Position numbers and translations under genes: made by a program. A stretch of 64,000 bases of DNA, from the NCBI RefSeq assembly GCF_042956465.1, contig NZ_JBIBGL010000001.1, forward strand, positions 682,001 to 746,000, in the 5' to 3' direction. The first letter of the stretch is position 1; the number at the start of each line of letters is the position of its first letter. Positions 55,706-63,230 of this stretch are shown piece after piece. Source of the stretch: Embleya sp042956465. GTDB taxonomy: Bacteria > Actinomycetota > Actinomycetes > Streptomycetales > Streptomycetaceae. The notes under the pieces were generated by a model. It searched no databases. It saw only the letters and a list, made by a program, of their open reading frames with translations, and was not told the origin of the DNA.

Positions 55706-56674
55706 ATGCCGGAAAGGGCCGAGAATGAACGTCGCCGGATCGATGTCAACGCGGTGCAGGTCGTGGGCAGTGCCCTGGCGGCCATCTCCTCGGCGTTCCT
55801 GCTCTCCACGCTCGGCGTCGCCGGGACCGTGATCGGCGCCGCGCTCGCGAGTGTGGTCGCCACGGTCGGGAGCGCGGTCTACGTGCACCTGTTCCGGCGC
55901 ACCGGCGAGCAACTGCGCGACGTGCGGGCGACGCTGAGCCCGCCGCACGAGGGCGGGCCGAGCCCGGACCCCGCCGCGGTGCCGAATCGGCCCACCGGCG
56001 TGGCCGAACGACGGCAGGCGTTCGACGAGACGGTGCTGCTGCCGGTCGGCGACTACGAGCGCCTCGATCCGGACGCGGGTGCGCCGGGCGGAGCGTCCCG
56101 GGCCGACGCCGCCCGGACCCAGGCCCCGCCCGGCGACGTCGGCGACCGGCGGGTGTGGCTCGGCCGATCGTTGGTGGGAGCCGTGCTCGTGTTCGTCGTG
56201 GCGATGGGCGTCGTGACGCTCGCCGAGACCGCGATCGGGCGCTCGTTCGCCAGCCTGTTCGGCCACGGTGACGGCGGCGGCTCGACCATCTCGCGGATCG
56301 TCGACGATCGGCCCGCCCGGCACGACCCGCCCAAGCCCCCGACCGGGTCGACCCCGAACCCGACCGGCACAGGTACATCGACGCCCACCCGCGGCCCGGA
56401 CACCGGGGACAAGGGCACGTCGGGCGAGCACGGCGGCGACGGCGCGACCTCGGTGCCCTCGACCACCCCGACCACCCGCCCGAGCAACACCCCCACACCC
56501 GACCCGACCGGCTCCCGGCCGCCGGCCACGGCCCCGCCCGCGACCACGCCGCCCGGCGGCGCGGCGAACGGCGGAGCGGGCAACGGCGGAGCGGCGGCGG
56601 GCAACGACGCCGGCGGCACCGGTCAGGGCGCGGCGAAGTCCGACCCGAAGTCGAACGCCGGCTCCGGGTCGTAA
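55706..56674 (+). CDS. Membrane protein with disordered Thr/Pro/Gly-rich external tail
   Basis: 322 residues. A first hydrophobic region (about 18-62; VGSALAAISSAFLLSTLG, then TVIGAALASVVATVGSA) may form two helices; another transmembrane helix (about 155-175; LVGAVLVFVVAMGVVTLAE) precedes about 140 residues rich in Thr, Pro, Gly, Ala and Asn, probably disordered and outside. Function unknown; such proteins often accompany sepH in streptomycetes. ATG 55706 follows AAGGAAAGTG. Confidence 0.65.
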   Translation: MPERAENERRRIDVNAVQVVGSALAAISSAFLLSTLGVAGTVIGAALASVVATVGSAVYVHLFRRTGEQLRDVRATLSPPHEGGPSPDPAAVPNRPTGVAERRQAFDETVLLPVGDYERLDPDAGAPGGASRADAARTQAPPGDVGDRRVWLGRSLVGAVLVFVVAMGVVTLAETAIGRSFASLFGHGDGGGSTISRIVDDRPARHDPPKPPTGSTPNPTGTGTSTPTRGPDTGDKGTSGEHGGDGATSVPSTTPTTRPSNTPTPDPTGSRPPATAPPATTPPGGAANGGAGNGGAAAGNDAGGTGQGAAKSDPKSNAGSGS

Positions 56675-56696
56675 CGCGGTCGGCTGGCGTCGCGGC

Positions 56697-58025
56697 TCAG
56701 TCGCCCAGCACCCGACGCAGATAGTCGTTGCCGAAGCGGCGCTCCGGATCCACCCGGTTCCGGAGCGCCGTGAAGTCGGCGAACCTCGGGTAGAGCTTGG
56801 CGAAGTAATCCGCGTCGCGGGTGTGCATCTTGCCCCAGTGCGGGCGCCCGCCGTGCCCGACCATGATTTTCTCGACCTCGGTGAAGTACCGCTCGTGCGG
56901 CGTGCCCTTGTACATGTGCACCGCGATGTAGGCGGTGTCGCGGCCGTACGCCGTGGACATCCACAGATCGTCCGCCGGAGCCACCCGCACCTCGACCGGG
57001 AAGCTGATCGGCAGACCGGCGGCCTCGACGAACGCGCGCACCTCGGCCAGCGCCGACGTCGCCGCCTCGCGCGGCAGGGCGTACTCCATCTCGATGAAGC
57101 GCACCCGGCGCGGACTGGTGAACACCTTGTGCGAGGTGTCCGAGTAGGTCCGCGCCGACAACGCGCGGCTGGACAACCGCGCGATCGAGGGCACCGTCCT
57201 GGGCGCCAGCCTGCCCACCCGGCAGGCGAGCGAGAACACGCCGTTGGACAACAACTCGTCGTCCAACAGGAAACGTGCCTTCGAAAGCGGCTTCGCCGGT
57301 CCCTCGATCCGGTTGTTGCGCTTCACGTTGCAGTTGTCCGTGTGCGGAAACCAATAGAACTCGAAATGCTCGTTGTCGGCGCACAGCGCATCGAAGTCCG
57401 CCAGCACCGCGTCGAACTTCATCGGCTCCTCGCGCGCCTCCAACAGGAAGCTCGGCTCCACCGCGAACGTCAGCGCGGTCACGATGCCCAGCGCGCCCAG
57501 GCCCACCCGGGCGCCCGCGAACAGTTCCGCGTTCTCGGTCGGCGAGCACGTGGTGATCTCGCCGTCCGCCAGCACGATCTCCATGCCCCGGATCTGCGCG
57601 GCCAACGAGCCGGACGCCCGCCCGGTGCCGTGCGTGCCGGTCGAGGTGGCGCCCGCCAGGCTCTGCACCGCGATGTCGCCCATGTTGGCGAGCGCCAGGC
57701 CGTAGCCGGTGAGCAGCGTGTTGAAGTCGCTCAGTCGCATCCCGGACCCGACCGTGACGGTGCCCGCCGCACGGTCGAGCGCGTGCACCTCGGTCAGCCC
57801 CTCCGGCCGGATCTGCACCCCGTCGGTGACCGCGACCGACGTGAAGGAGTGCCCCGCGCCGACGGCCTTGACCGCGAGACCCTGCCCCGCGGCCCGCCGC
57901 ACGGCGGCCGAGATCTCCTCGGCGGACCTCGGGGTCAGCACCGAGTGCGGCCGGGCGGACTGGTTCCCGGCCCAGTTCCGCCAGGCGGGGGGCGTCTTGG
58001 AGACGGCGGGGGTGGCGCTGCTCAA
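56697..58025 (-). CDS. D-arabinono-1,4-lactone oxidase-type FAD oxidoreductase
   Basis: 442 residues. VAO-type flavoenzyme. The FAD domain has VKAVGAGHSFTSVAVTDG, where the His is the usual covalent flavin site, and GDIAVQSLAGATSTGTHGTG; the cap domain ends with GGRPHWGKMHT and LRNRVDPERRFGNDYL, diagnostic of the sugar-1,4-lactone oxidase/alditol oxidase group. It oxidises a sugar lactone or polyol with oxygen; exact substrate unknown. The start is TTG, strongly supported by GGAGG six bases upstream. Confidence 0.9.
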   Translation of the reverse strand: MSSATPAVSKTPPAWRNWAGNQSARPHSVLTPRSAEEISAAVRRAAGQGLAVKAVGAGHSFTSVAVTDGVQIRPEGLTEVHALDRAAGTVTVGSGMRLSDFNTLLTGYGLALANMGDIAVQSLAGATSTGTHGTGRASGSLAAQIRGMEIVLADGEITTCSPTENAELFAGARVGLGALGIVTALTFAVEPSFLLEAREEPMKFDAVLADFDALCADNEHFEFYWFPHTDNCNVKRNNRIEGPAKPLSKARFLLDDELLSNGVFSLACRVGRLAPRTVPSIARLSSRALSARTYSDTSHKVFTSPRRVRFIEMEYALPREAATSALAEVRAFVEAAGLPISFPVEVRVAPADDLWMSTAYGRDTAYIAVHMYKGTPHERYFTEVEKIMVGHGGRPHWGKMHTRDADYFAKLYPRFADFTALRNRVDPERRFGNDYLRRVLGD

Positions 58026-58175
58026 CGGGTTCCTCCTGGGGTCGCCGTGGGATCAGCCGGACATTACTCGCCGGTCATCGGACCGGGAAGGGGTCGCGCA
58101 CGGTTGCGCCGCAACTCACGCCGTGCGGGCGGGGGTGTCGGGCACCGCGGGGCCGGCGATGCGAGGATCACAGGC

Positions 58176-59309
58176 ATGCACGCGACCCGGGCCCTCGACC
58201 CCACTCCGTTCGACGCCCTCCTGGTGCTCTCCTTCGGCGGCCCGGAGGCCCCCGACGAGGTGCTCCCGTTCCTGGAGAACGTGACCGCGGGACGCGGGGT
58301 GCCCCGCGAACGCCTCCAGGAGGCCGCCGGCCACTACGCGCACTTCGGCGGGGCCAGCCCGATCAACGCGCACAACCGCGCCCTGATCGCCGCGGTCGAG
58401 GCCGACTTCGCCGCGCACGACGTGCGGCTGCCGGTGTACTGGGGCAACCGCAACTGGCGCCCGTATCTGGCGGACACCGTGCGGCGGATGGCCGACGACG
58501 GGATCCGCCGCGCCGCGGTCCTGGTGACCAGCGCCTACGCGTCCTACTCGGGGTGCGCGCAGTATCACGAGAACCTGCTCGAAGCCCGAGCCGAAGTCGG
58601 CGATCACGCCCCCCGGTTCGACAAGCTGCGGCACTTCTTCAACCACCCCGGCTTCGTCGAGCCGCTGGTGGACCACGTGGTGGCCGCGCTGGCCGAACTG
58701 CCCGAGCCGGTACGGGACGGCGCCCGACTGGTGATGGTCACCCACTCGATCCCCACGGTCACCGCACGCACCGCGGGCCCGGCAGGCGGTGGCTACGTCG
58801 CACAACACCGGGAGACCGCCCGCCTGGTCGCCGAGGGCGTCGCACGGGTGCTCGGGCGCGAGCACGACTGGGACCTGGTGTACTCCAGCCGCAGCGGCCC
58901 GCCGCAGGTGCCGTGGCTGGAGCCGGACGTCAACGACCACCTCGTGGAACTGGGCGGCAATGACGAGGTGCCGGCGGTGGTGCTGGTGCCGATCGGGTTC
59001 CTGTCCGACCACATGGAGGTGGTCTACGACCTGGACGTGGAGGCCGCCGCGACCGCCGCGCGGATCGGGCTGCCGGTGAGCCGGGCCGCGACCACCGGCG
59101 CCGACCCCAGGTTCGCCGGCGCGGTGCGCGAACTGGTGCTGGAACGCGCCGCCGCGGTGCGCGGCGAGACGCCCGCGCGCTGTGCGCTCGGTGCGCTCGG
59201 CGCCGCGCACGACGTGTGCCCGGTCGGTTGTTGCCCCGACCCGCGGGCGCTGCGCGCGGACCCGGAGGCGGCCGCCCGGGCGCCCCGCGGGGCGGCCCTG
59301 CTGGGATAG
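58176..59309 (+). CDS. cpfC: Coproporphyrin III ferrochelatase
   Basis: 377 residues. Inserts iron into coproporphyrin III in the actinobacterial heme pathway. Family blocks: FDALLVLSFGGPEAPDEV, HYAHFGGASPINAHNR, VYWGNRNWRPYL, VTHSIPT and VVLVPIGFLSDHMEVVYDLD. Cysteines at 127 (SGCAQY), 336, 348 and 352/353 (DVCPVGCC) agree with the [2Fe-2S] cluster of actinobacterial ferrochelatases. No other heme gene is nearby. It diverges from the lactone oxidase; the phosphatase gene follows after 21 bp and is probably co-transcribed. Confidence 0.94.
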   Translation: MHATRALDPTPFDALLVLSFGGPEAPDEVLPFLENVTAGRGVPRERLQEAAGHYAHFGGASPINAHNRALIAAVEADFAAHDVRLPVYWGNRNWRPYLADTVRRMADDGIRRAAVLVTSAYASYSGCAQYHENLLEARAEVGDHAPRFDKLRHFFNHPGFVEPLVDHVVAALAELPEPVRDGARLVMVTHSIPTVTARTAGPAGGGYVAQHRETARLVAEGVARVLGREHDWDLVYSSRSGPPQVPWLEPDVNDHLVELGGNDEVPAVVLVPIGFLSDHMEVVYDLDVEAAATAARIGLPVSRAATTGADPRFAGAVRELVLERAAAVRGETPARCALGALGAAHDVCPVGCCPDPRALRADPEAAARAPRGAALLG

Positions 59310-59330
59310 TTCCGCCGGCAGGATGGACCC

Positions 59331-60122
59331 ATGACGATCGACACCGCGGAACTCCTGGCCATCGCTCGCGATGCGGCCCGGCACACCGGCGGCTTCCTGT
59401 TGCACGAGCGTCCCGCCGACCTCGGCGTCGCGGCGACCAAGAGCAGCCCCACCGACGTGGTCACCGAGATGGACACGGCCGCGGAGAAGCTGATCATCGA
59501 ACGCATCCGCGCACACCGACCGGACGACGGCTTCCTCGGCGAGGAGGGCGACGCGAGTGCGGGCAGCAGCGGCGTGCGCTGGGTGATCGACCCGATCGAC
59601 GGCACCGTGAACTACCTGTACGACCTGCCCGGCTGGTGCGTGTCGATCGCCGCCGAGACGGTGGAGGGCACCCTGCTGGGGGTGGTCGAGGTGCCGGTGG
59701 TCGGCGAGACCTTCCACGCCGTGCGCGGCGGCGGCGCCTACCGCAACGGCAGGCCGATCCACTGCCGCCCCGCGACCCCCTCGGCCCGGGCGCTGGTGGC
59801 GACCGGATTCGGGTACACCGTCGAGCGGCGCACCCGGCAGGCCGCGGTGATCGGCGCGCTGCTGCCGCGCGTGCGCGACGTGCGGCGGGGCGGTTCGGCC
59901 GCGATCGACCTGTGCTCGGTGGCCGCGGGCCGGGTGGACGCCTACTACGAGCGCGGCCTGAACCCCTGGGACGTCGCGGCGGGCGCGCTGATCGCCCGCG
60001 AGGCCGGCGCCGAGGTGATCGAGGACCTGTGGCCCGAGCCCGACGGGTCGAGCCTGTGCCTGGCCGCGCCGGCCGGGCTGCGCGCCGAGTTCGAGGCCGC
60101 CCTGGCCGCTCTGCACGCGTAG
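59331..60122 (+). CDS. Inositol monophosphatase family protein
   Basis: 263 residues. Magnesium-dependent phosphatase of sugar phosphates such as inositol phosphate. Metal-binding motifs are intact: SSPTDVVTEMDTAAE, GFLGEEGD, WVIDPIDGTVNYLYDLP and LNPWDVAAGALIAREAG. Length is normal. It lies 21 bp after cpfC and ends at a hairpin at 60137. Confidence 0.9.
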   Translation: MTIDTAELLAIARDAARHTGGFLLHERPADLGVAATKSSPTDVVTEMDTAAEKLIIERIRAHRPDDGFLGEEGDASAGSSGVRWVIDPIDGTVNYLYDLPGWCVSIAAETVEGTLLGVVEVPVVGETFHAVRGGGAYRNGRPIHCRPATPSARALVATGFGYTVERRTRQAAVIGALLPRVRDVRRGGSAAIDLCSVAAGRVDAYYERGLNPWDVAAGALIAREAGAEVIEDLWPEPDGSSLCLAAPAGLRAEFEAALAALHA

Positions 60123-60136
60123 ATCCGGAGCATGCG

Positions 60137-60166
60137 CGAGGCCCGGATCCTTCGATCCGGGCCTCG
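60137..60166. terminator. Bidirectional terminator
   Basis: Perfect 13-bp stem CGAGGCCCGGATC with GATCCGGGCCTCG and loop CTTC, 14 bp past the phosphatase stop; the next gene is convergent. Confidence 0.8.
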
Positions 60167-60265
60167 TGACCCTCGCCCCGACAGCCGAACCCCCGGCGTC
60201 CGCTCGGGGACCTCGCCGGGGGAAAGAAACCGGTGCGCCTGTGGTTCGGGTGGTGTCGCGGTGGG

Positions 60266-60439
60266 TCAGGCGCTCTCGGGAAGCACCCGCACGCCGTGCT
60301 CCGATGCCATCCGCAGGAGGTCGTCCAACTCGGACTGTTCGACCTCGACGAGGAAATCGTCGCCGGTGTCGCACGCCTGCTTCAGTGCCTGTTCGGTCTC
60401 ACGTATGCGTCGCAGTACGCCGGCCGTGAATTCGTCCAT
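60266..60439 (-). CDS. Conserved 57-residue protein of unknown function
   Basis: It reads MDEFTAGVLRRIRETEQAL, then ACDTGDDFLVEVEQSELDD and ends GVRVLPESA. I recall close equivalents between the inositol phosphatase and cutR genes of other streptomycetes. It is a short helical, acidic, soluble protein; function unknown. GGGGCGG precedes the ATG, a weak ribosome site. It is below common length cut-offs and easy to miss. Confidence 0.8.
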   Translation of the reverse strand: MDEFTAGVLRRIRETEQALKQACDTGDDFLVEVEQSELDDLLRMASEHGVRVLPESA

Positions 60440-60770
60440 AAGGCCGCCCCAATGTCACTCGTCGTCGCCGGTTTCGGTTGTCCTACCCCCCGTGCGTCGC
60501 CGGGGAAACCACCGATCCCGGCCTTTGGCGACGCCCGATCCAGGGGTCTGACCAGGGGACTTTCCTGCCCAACGGCGCAGTGTCGGACTTTCCGGGGCGT
60601 ACCGGAATCCTTCCCTCCCTCGGGGGGTGCCGTAACGTCCGAGACCCGACCGACTCGACGGCCCCGTCCCGCCCGCCCGGACCGCCGGTCGGCTTACCGG
60701 GGCTTTACCGGGGTGCGGGGGAAGATGGACAACGGATGCATCCCCTTTCTTCGAGCAGGAGGCACAGCCG
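60440..60770. other. 331-bp divergent promoter region upstream of cutR
   Basis: No gene is supported. It contains a phased direct repeat at 60694-60713 and must hold promoters for the 57-residue protein and for cutRS. Confidence 0.5.
60694..60713 (+). promoter_or_regulatory. Direct repeat with 11-bp period, candidate response-regulator site
   Basis: TTACCGGGG occurs at 60694-60702 and again at 60705-60713, exactly one helical turn apart, 58 bp before the cutR start. OmpR-type regulators bind such head-to-tail half-sites as dimers. Confidence 0.55.
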
Positions 60771-61424
60771 GTGCGGGTTCTCGTAGTCGAGGACGAGCAG
60801 CTCCTGGCGGACGCGGTCGCGACCGGGTTGCGCCGGGAAGCGATGGCCGTCGACGTCGTGTACGACGGGGAGGCGGCGCTGGAGCGGATCGCCGTCAACG
60901 ACTACGACGTGGTGGTGCTCGACCGGGATCTGCCGATCGTGCACGGCGACGACGTGTGCCGGGCGGTGGTGGAGACCGGTATTCCGATGCGGGTGCTGAT
61001 GCTCACCGCGGCCGGCGACGTCAGCGATCGAGTCGAGGGTCTGGAGTTGGGGGCGGACGACTATCTGCCCAAGCCGTTCGCCTTCAGCGAGCTGATCGCC
61101 CGGGTGCGCGCGCTCGGGCGGCGGGCCGTCTCCCCGCTGCCGCCGGTGCTGGAGCGGGCCGGTATCCGGCTCGACCCGAACCGGCGCGAGGTGCTGCGCG
61201 AGGGCGTCCCGGTGCACCTTTCGCCCAAGGAGTTCGCGGTGCTGGACGTGCTGATGCGCGCCGACGGGGCCGTGGTCTCGGCCGAGCAACTGCTCGAGAA
61301 GGCCTGGGACGAGAACACCGATCCGTTCACCAACGTCGTCCGGGTCACCGTCATGACGCTGCGCCGCAAGCTCGGCGAGCCGCCCGTCATCCTGACGGTG
61401 CCCGGCGCCGGATACCGCATTTGA
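60771..61424 (+). CDS. cutR: OmpR-family response regulator CutR
   Basis: 217 residues. The receiver domain has the acidic pair in VVVEDEQ-type strand (VEDEQLLADAV), the phosphorylation site D51 in VVVLDRDLP and Lys in LPKPFAFSELIARVRALG. The C-terminal winged helix runs from VHLSPKEFAVLDVLMRA to FTNVVRVTVMTLRRKLGEP and ends PGAGYRI. The sequence is very close to S. coelicolor CutR as I remember it, and the neighbourhood agrees. GTG start eight bases after AGGAGG. CutRS affects antibiotic production and envelope/secretion stress. Confidence 0.92.
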   Translation: MRVLVVEDEQLLADAVATGLRREAMAVDVVYDGEAALERIAVNDYDVVVLDRDLPIVHGDDVCRAVVETGIPMRVLMLTAAGDVSDRVEGLELGADDYLPKPFAFSELIARVRALGRRAVSPLPPVLERAGIRLDPNRREVLREGVPVHLSPKEFAVLDVLMRADGAVVSAEQLLEKAWDENTDPFTNVVRVTVMTLRRKLGEPPVILTVPGAGYRI

Positions 61425-61432
61425 GGACCGCC

Positions 61433-63013
61433 ATGAACGACAGCTCTCGGGCCGTCCCGGCGGAAGCCGGAAGTACCGCAGCCGGCTCCGCGAAGCCGGC
61501 CGCAGGCGCCTCGACCGCGCCCGCGAAGCCGGGTCCGGCACCTGCGAAGCCGGCCCCGGCGCCGGCCGGGCCGGGTCCGGCACCCACGACGCCCGCCCCG
61601 GCGCCGGGGAAGCCTGCCGCGGCCCCCGCGAAGCCGGGCCCGGCGCCCAAGCCCGGTCCACCGCCACGCCCGGGCCGGCCGCCCCAGCCGCCGCGTCCCA
61701 GTGGGCCGCCGGGCGCACCGCCCAAGCCCAATCGCGAGCCCGCCCGCGACCTCGTCCGCGACCCGCAGCGCCCGACCGCGGGCGGCCGGCGACTGATCCT
61801 GGGCCGGGACGCCGACGACGCGGCGGAGATGTCCCGGCTGTCACGGATGGCCCCCTCGCAGCTGCCCGCGCTGCTGCGCTCCACCATCAAGATGCGACTG
61901 ACCGCGCTGTACGGCGGAATGTTCCTGATCGCCGGGGTGCTGCTGCTCGGTACCGTCTACCTGCTCGTACGGCAGAGCCTGACCGAGGGCCGGCTGAATC
62001 TCAGCCTGGCGCCGAACACGTTGATGACCATCAACGGCGTGCCGATGACGCCCGAGCAGTTCGAGCAGTGGCAGACCATCCAGCAGATCCACCAGCGCGA
62101 CGCCGCGCTGAACTCGCTGCTCCAGCAGTCGCTGCTGGCGCTGCTGCTGCTGTCGGTGATCGCCTTCGGGTTCGGGTACGTGATGGCGGGCCGGGTGTTG
62201 CGCCCACTGGAGCGGATCACCTCGATCGCCCGCGAGGTGGCCGGATCCAACCTGCACCGGCGGATCGACCTGGACGGGCCGGACGACGAGTTCAAGGAGC
62301 TCGCGGACACCTTCGACGACATGCTCGACCGGCTGGATCGTTCGCTGGAGTCGCAACGCAAGTTCGTCGCGAACGCGTCGCACGAGTTGCGCACGCCGCT
62401 GGCGATCAACCGCACCCTGCTGGAGGTCGCGCTCGGCGATCCGGAGGCGTCCGTCGAGCTCAAGCAACTCGGCAAGACCCTGCTGGCCACCAACGAGCGC
62501 AGCGAGGGCCTGATCGAGGGCCTGCTGCTGCTGGCCCGCAGCGACAACGAGCTGACCGAGCGCAAGCCGGTGGATCTGGCCGAGGTGGCCCGCCGTGCGG
62601 TGGACCAGACCGGCGCGGAAGCCGCCGAGCGCAAGGTGACCCTGCACGACGAGCTCGGTCCCGCCGTGCTCCAGGGCAACGGCGTGCTGTTGGAGCGGGT
62701 CGCGATGAACCTGATCCAGAACGCGGTGCGCTACAACCGGCCCGACGGCACGGTCGACATCTCCACCGAGTCCACCGCGGGTGTCGCGGTGCTCACCGTG
62801 GTCAACACCGGGCCGGTGGTGCCCGGCTACGAGGTGGACAACATGTTCGAGCCGTTCCGGCGGCTGCGCACGGAGCGGATCGCCAGCGACAAGGGCGTGG
62901 GGCTCGGGTTGTCCATCGTGCGCTCGATCGTGCGCGCGCACGGCGGCTGGATCGAGGTCGAGCCGCACGAAGAGGGAGGCCTGATGATGCGGATCGGCTT
63001 CCCGGCGGGCTGA
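61433..63013 (+). CDS. cutS: Sensor histidine kinase CutS
   Basis: 526 residues. A Pro/Ala/Lys-rich cytoplasmic head (about 20-105) precedes transmembrane helix 1 (about 155-179), an external loop of about 50 residues (180-231), helix 2 (232-252), HAMP, the phospho-acceptor H317 in NASHELRTPLAINR, and a complete ATPase (NLIQNAVRYN, DKGVGLGLSIV). Studied CutS proteins carry two conserved sensor cysteines; this protein has none anywhere. The head makes it roughly 100 residues longer than usual. It starts 8 bp after cutR, so the pair is an operon. Confidence 0.9.
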   Translation: MNDSSRAVPAEAGSTAAGSAKPAAGASTAPAKPGPAPAKPAPAPAGPGPAPTTPAPAPGKPAAAPAKPGPAPKPGPPPRPGRPPQPPRPSGPPGAPPKPNREPARDLVRDPQRPTAGGRRLILGRDADDAAEMSRLSRMAPSQLPALLRSTIKMRLTALYGGMFLIAGVLLLGTVYLLVRQSLTEGRLNLSLAPNTLMTINGVPMTPEQFEQWQTIQQIHQRDAALNSLLQQSLLALLLLSVIAFGFGYVMAGRVLRPLERITSIAREVAGSNLHRRIDLDGPDDEFKELADTFDDMLDRLDRSLESQRKFVANASHELRTPLAINRTLLEVALGDPEASVELKQLGKTLLATNERSEGLIEGLLLLARSDNELTERKPVDLAEVARRAVDQTGAEAAERKVTLHDELGPAVLQGNGVLLERVAMNLIQNAVRYNRPDGTVDISTESTAGVAVLTVVNTGPVVPGYEVDNMFEPFRRLRTERIASDKGVGLGLSIVRSIVRAHGGWIEVEPHEEGGLMMRIGFPAG

Positions 63014-63063
63014 TCGACGGCGGCGGCCGGCCCGGTGCGGACGGCCGCCGCGGCCCGATTTCG

Positions 63064-63079
63064 TCGTACGTACGTACGA
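63064..63079. promoter_or_regulatory. 16-bp perfect palindrome upstream of the desaturase
   Basis: TCGTACGT followed by ACGTACGA, fully self-complementary, 151 bp before the ATG at 63231. Candidate operator for a TetR-type regulator of lipid genes. Confidence 0.45.
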
Positions 63080-63127
63080 GAGTCGTGGATCACATTTCCG
63101 TCTTGGGGTGGAACCAACCTACGCTGT

Positions 63128-63138
63128 CGTAAGTTACG
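63128..63138. promoter_or_regulatory. Short palindrome CGTAA-G-TTACG upstream of the desaturase
   Basis: Perfect 5-bp arms around a single G, 92 bp before the ATG, in a lower-GC patch that probably holds the promoter. Confidence 0.35.
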
Positions 63139-63230
63139 GAATCGTAGGGACGCGTCGTGCGGGCGATGCACAGCGTTGTCCTCCGTGTCTGCCGCTGTAC
63201 GACGTTGTCTGCCTATGCCCTGGAGAGCCG

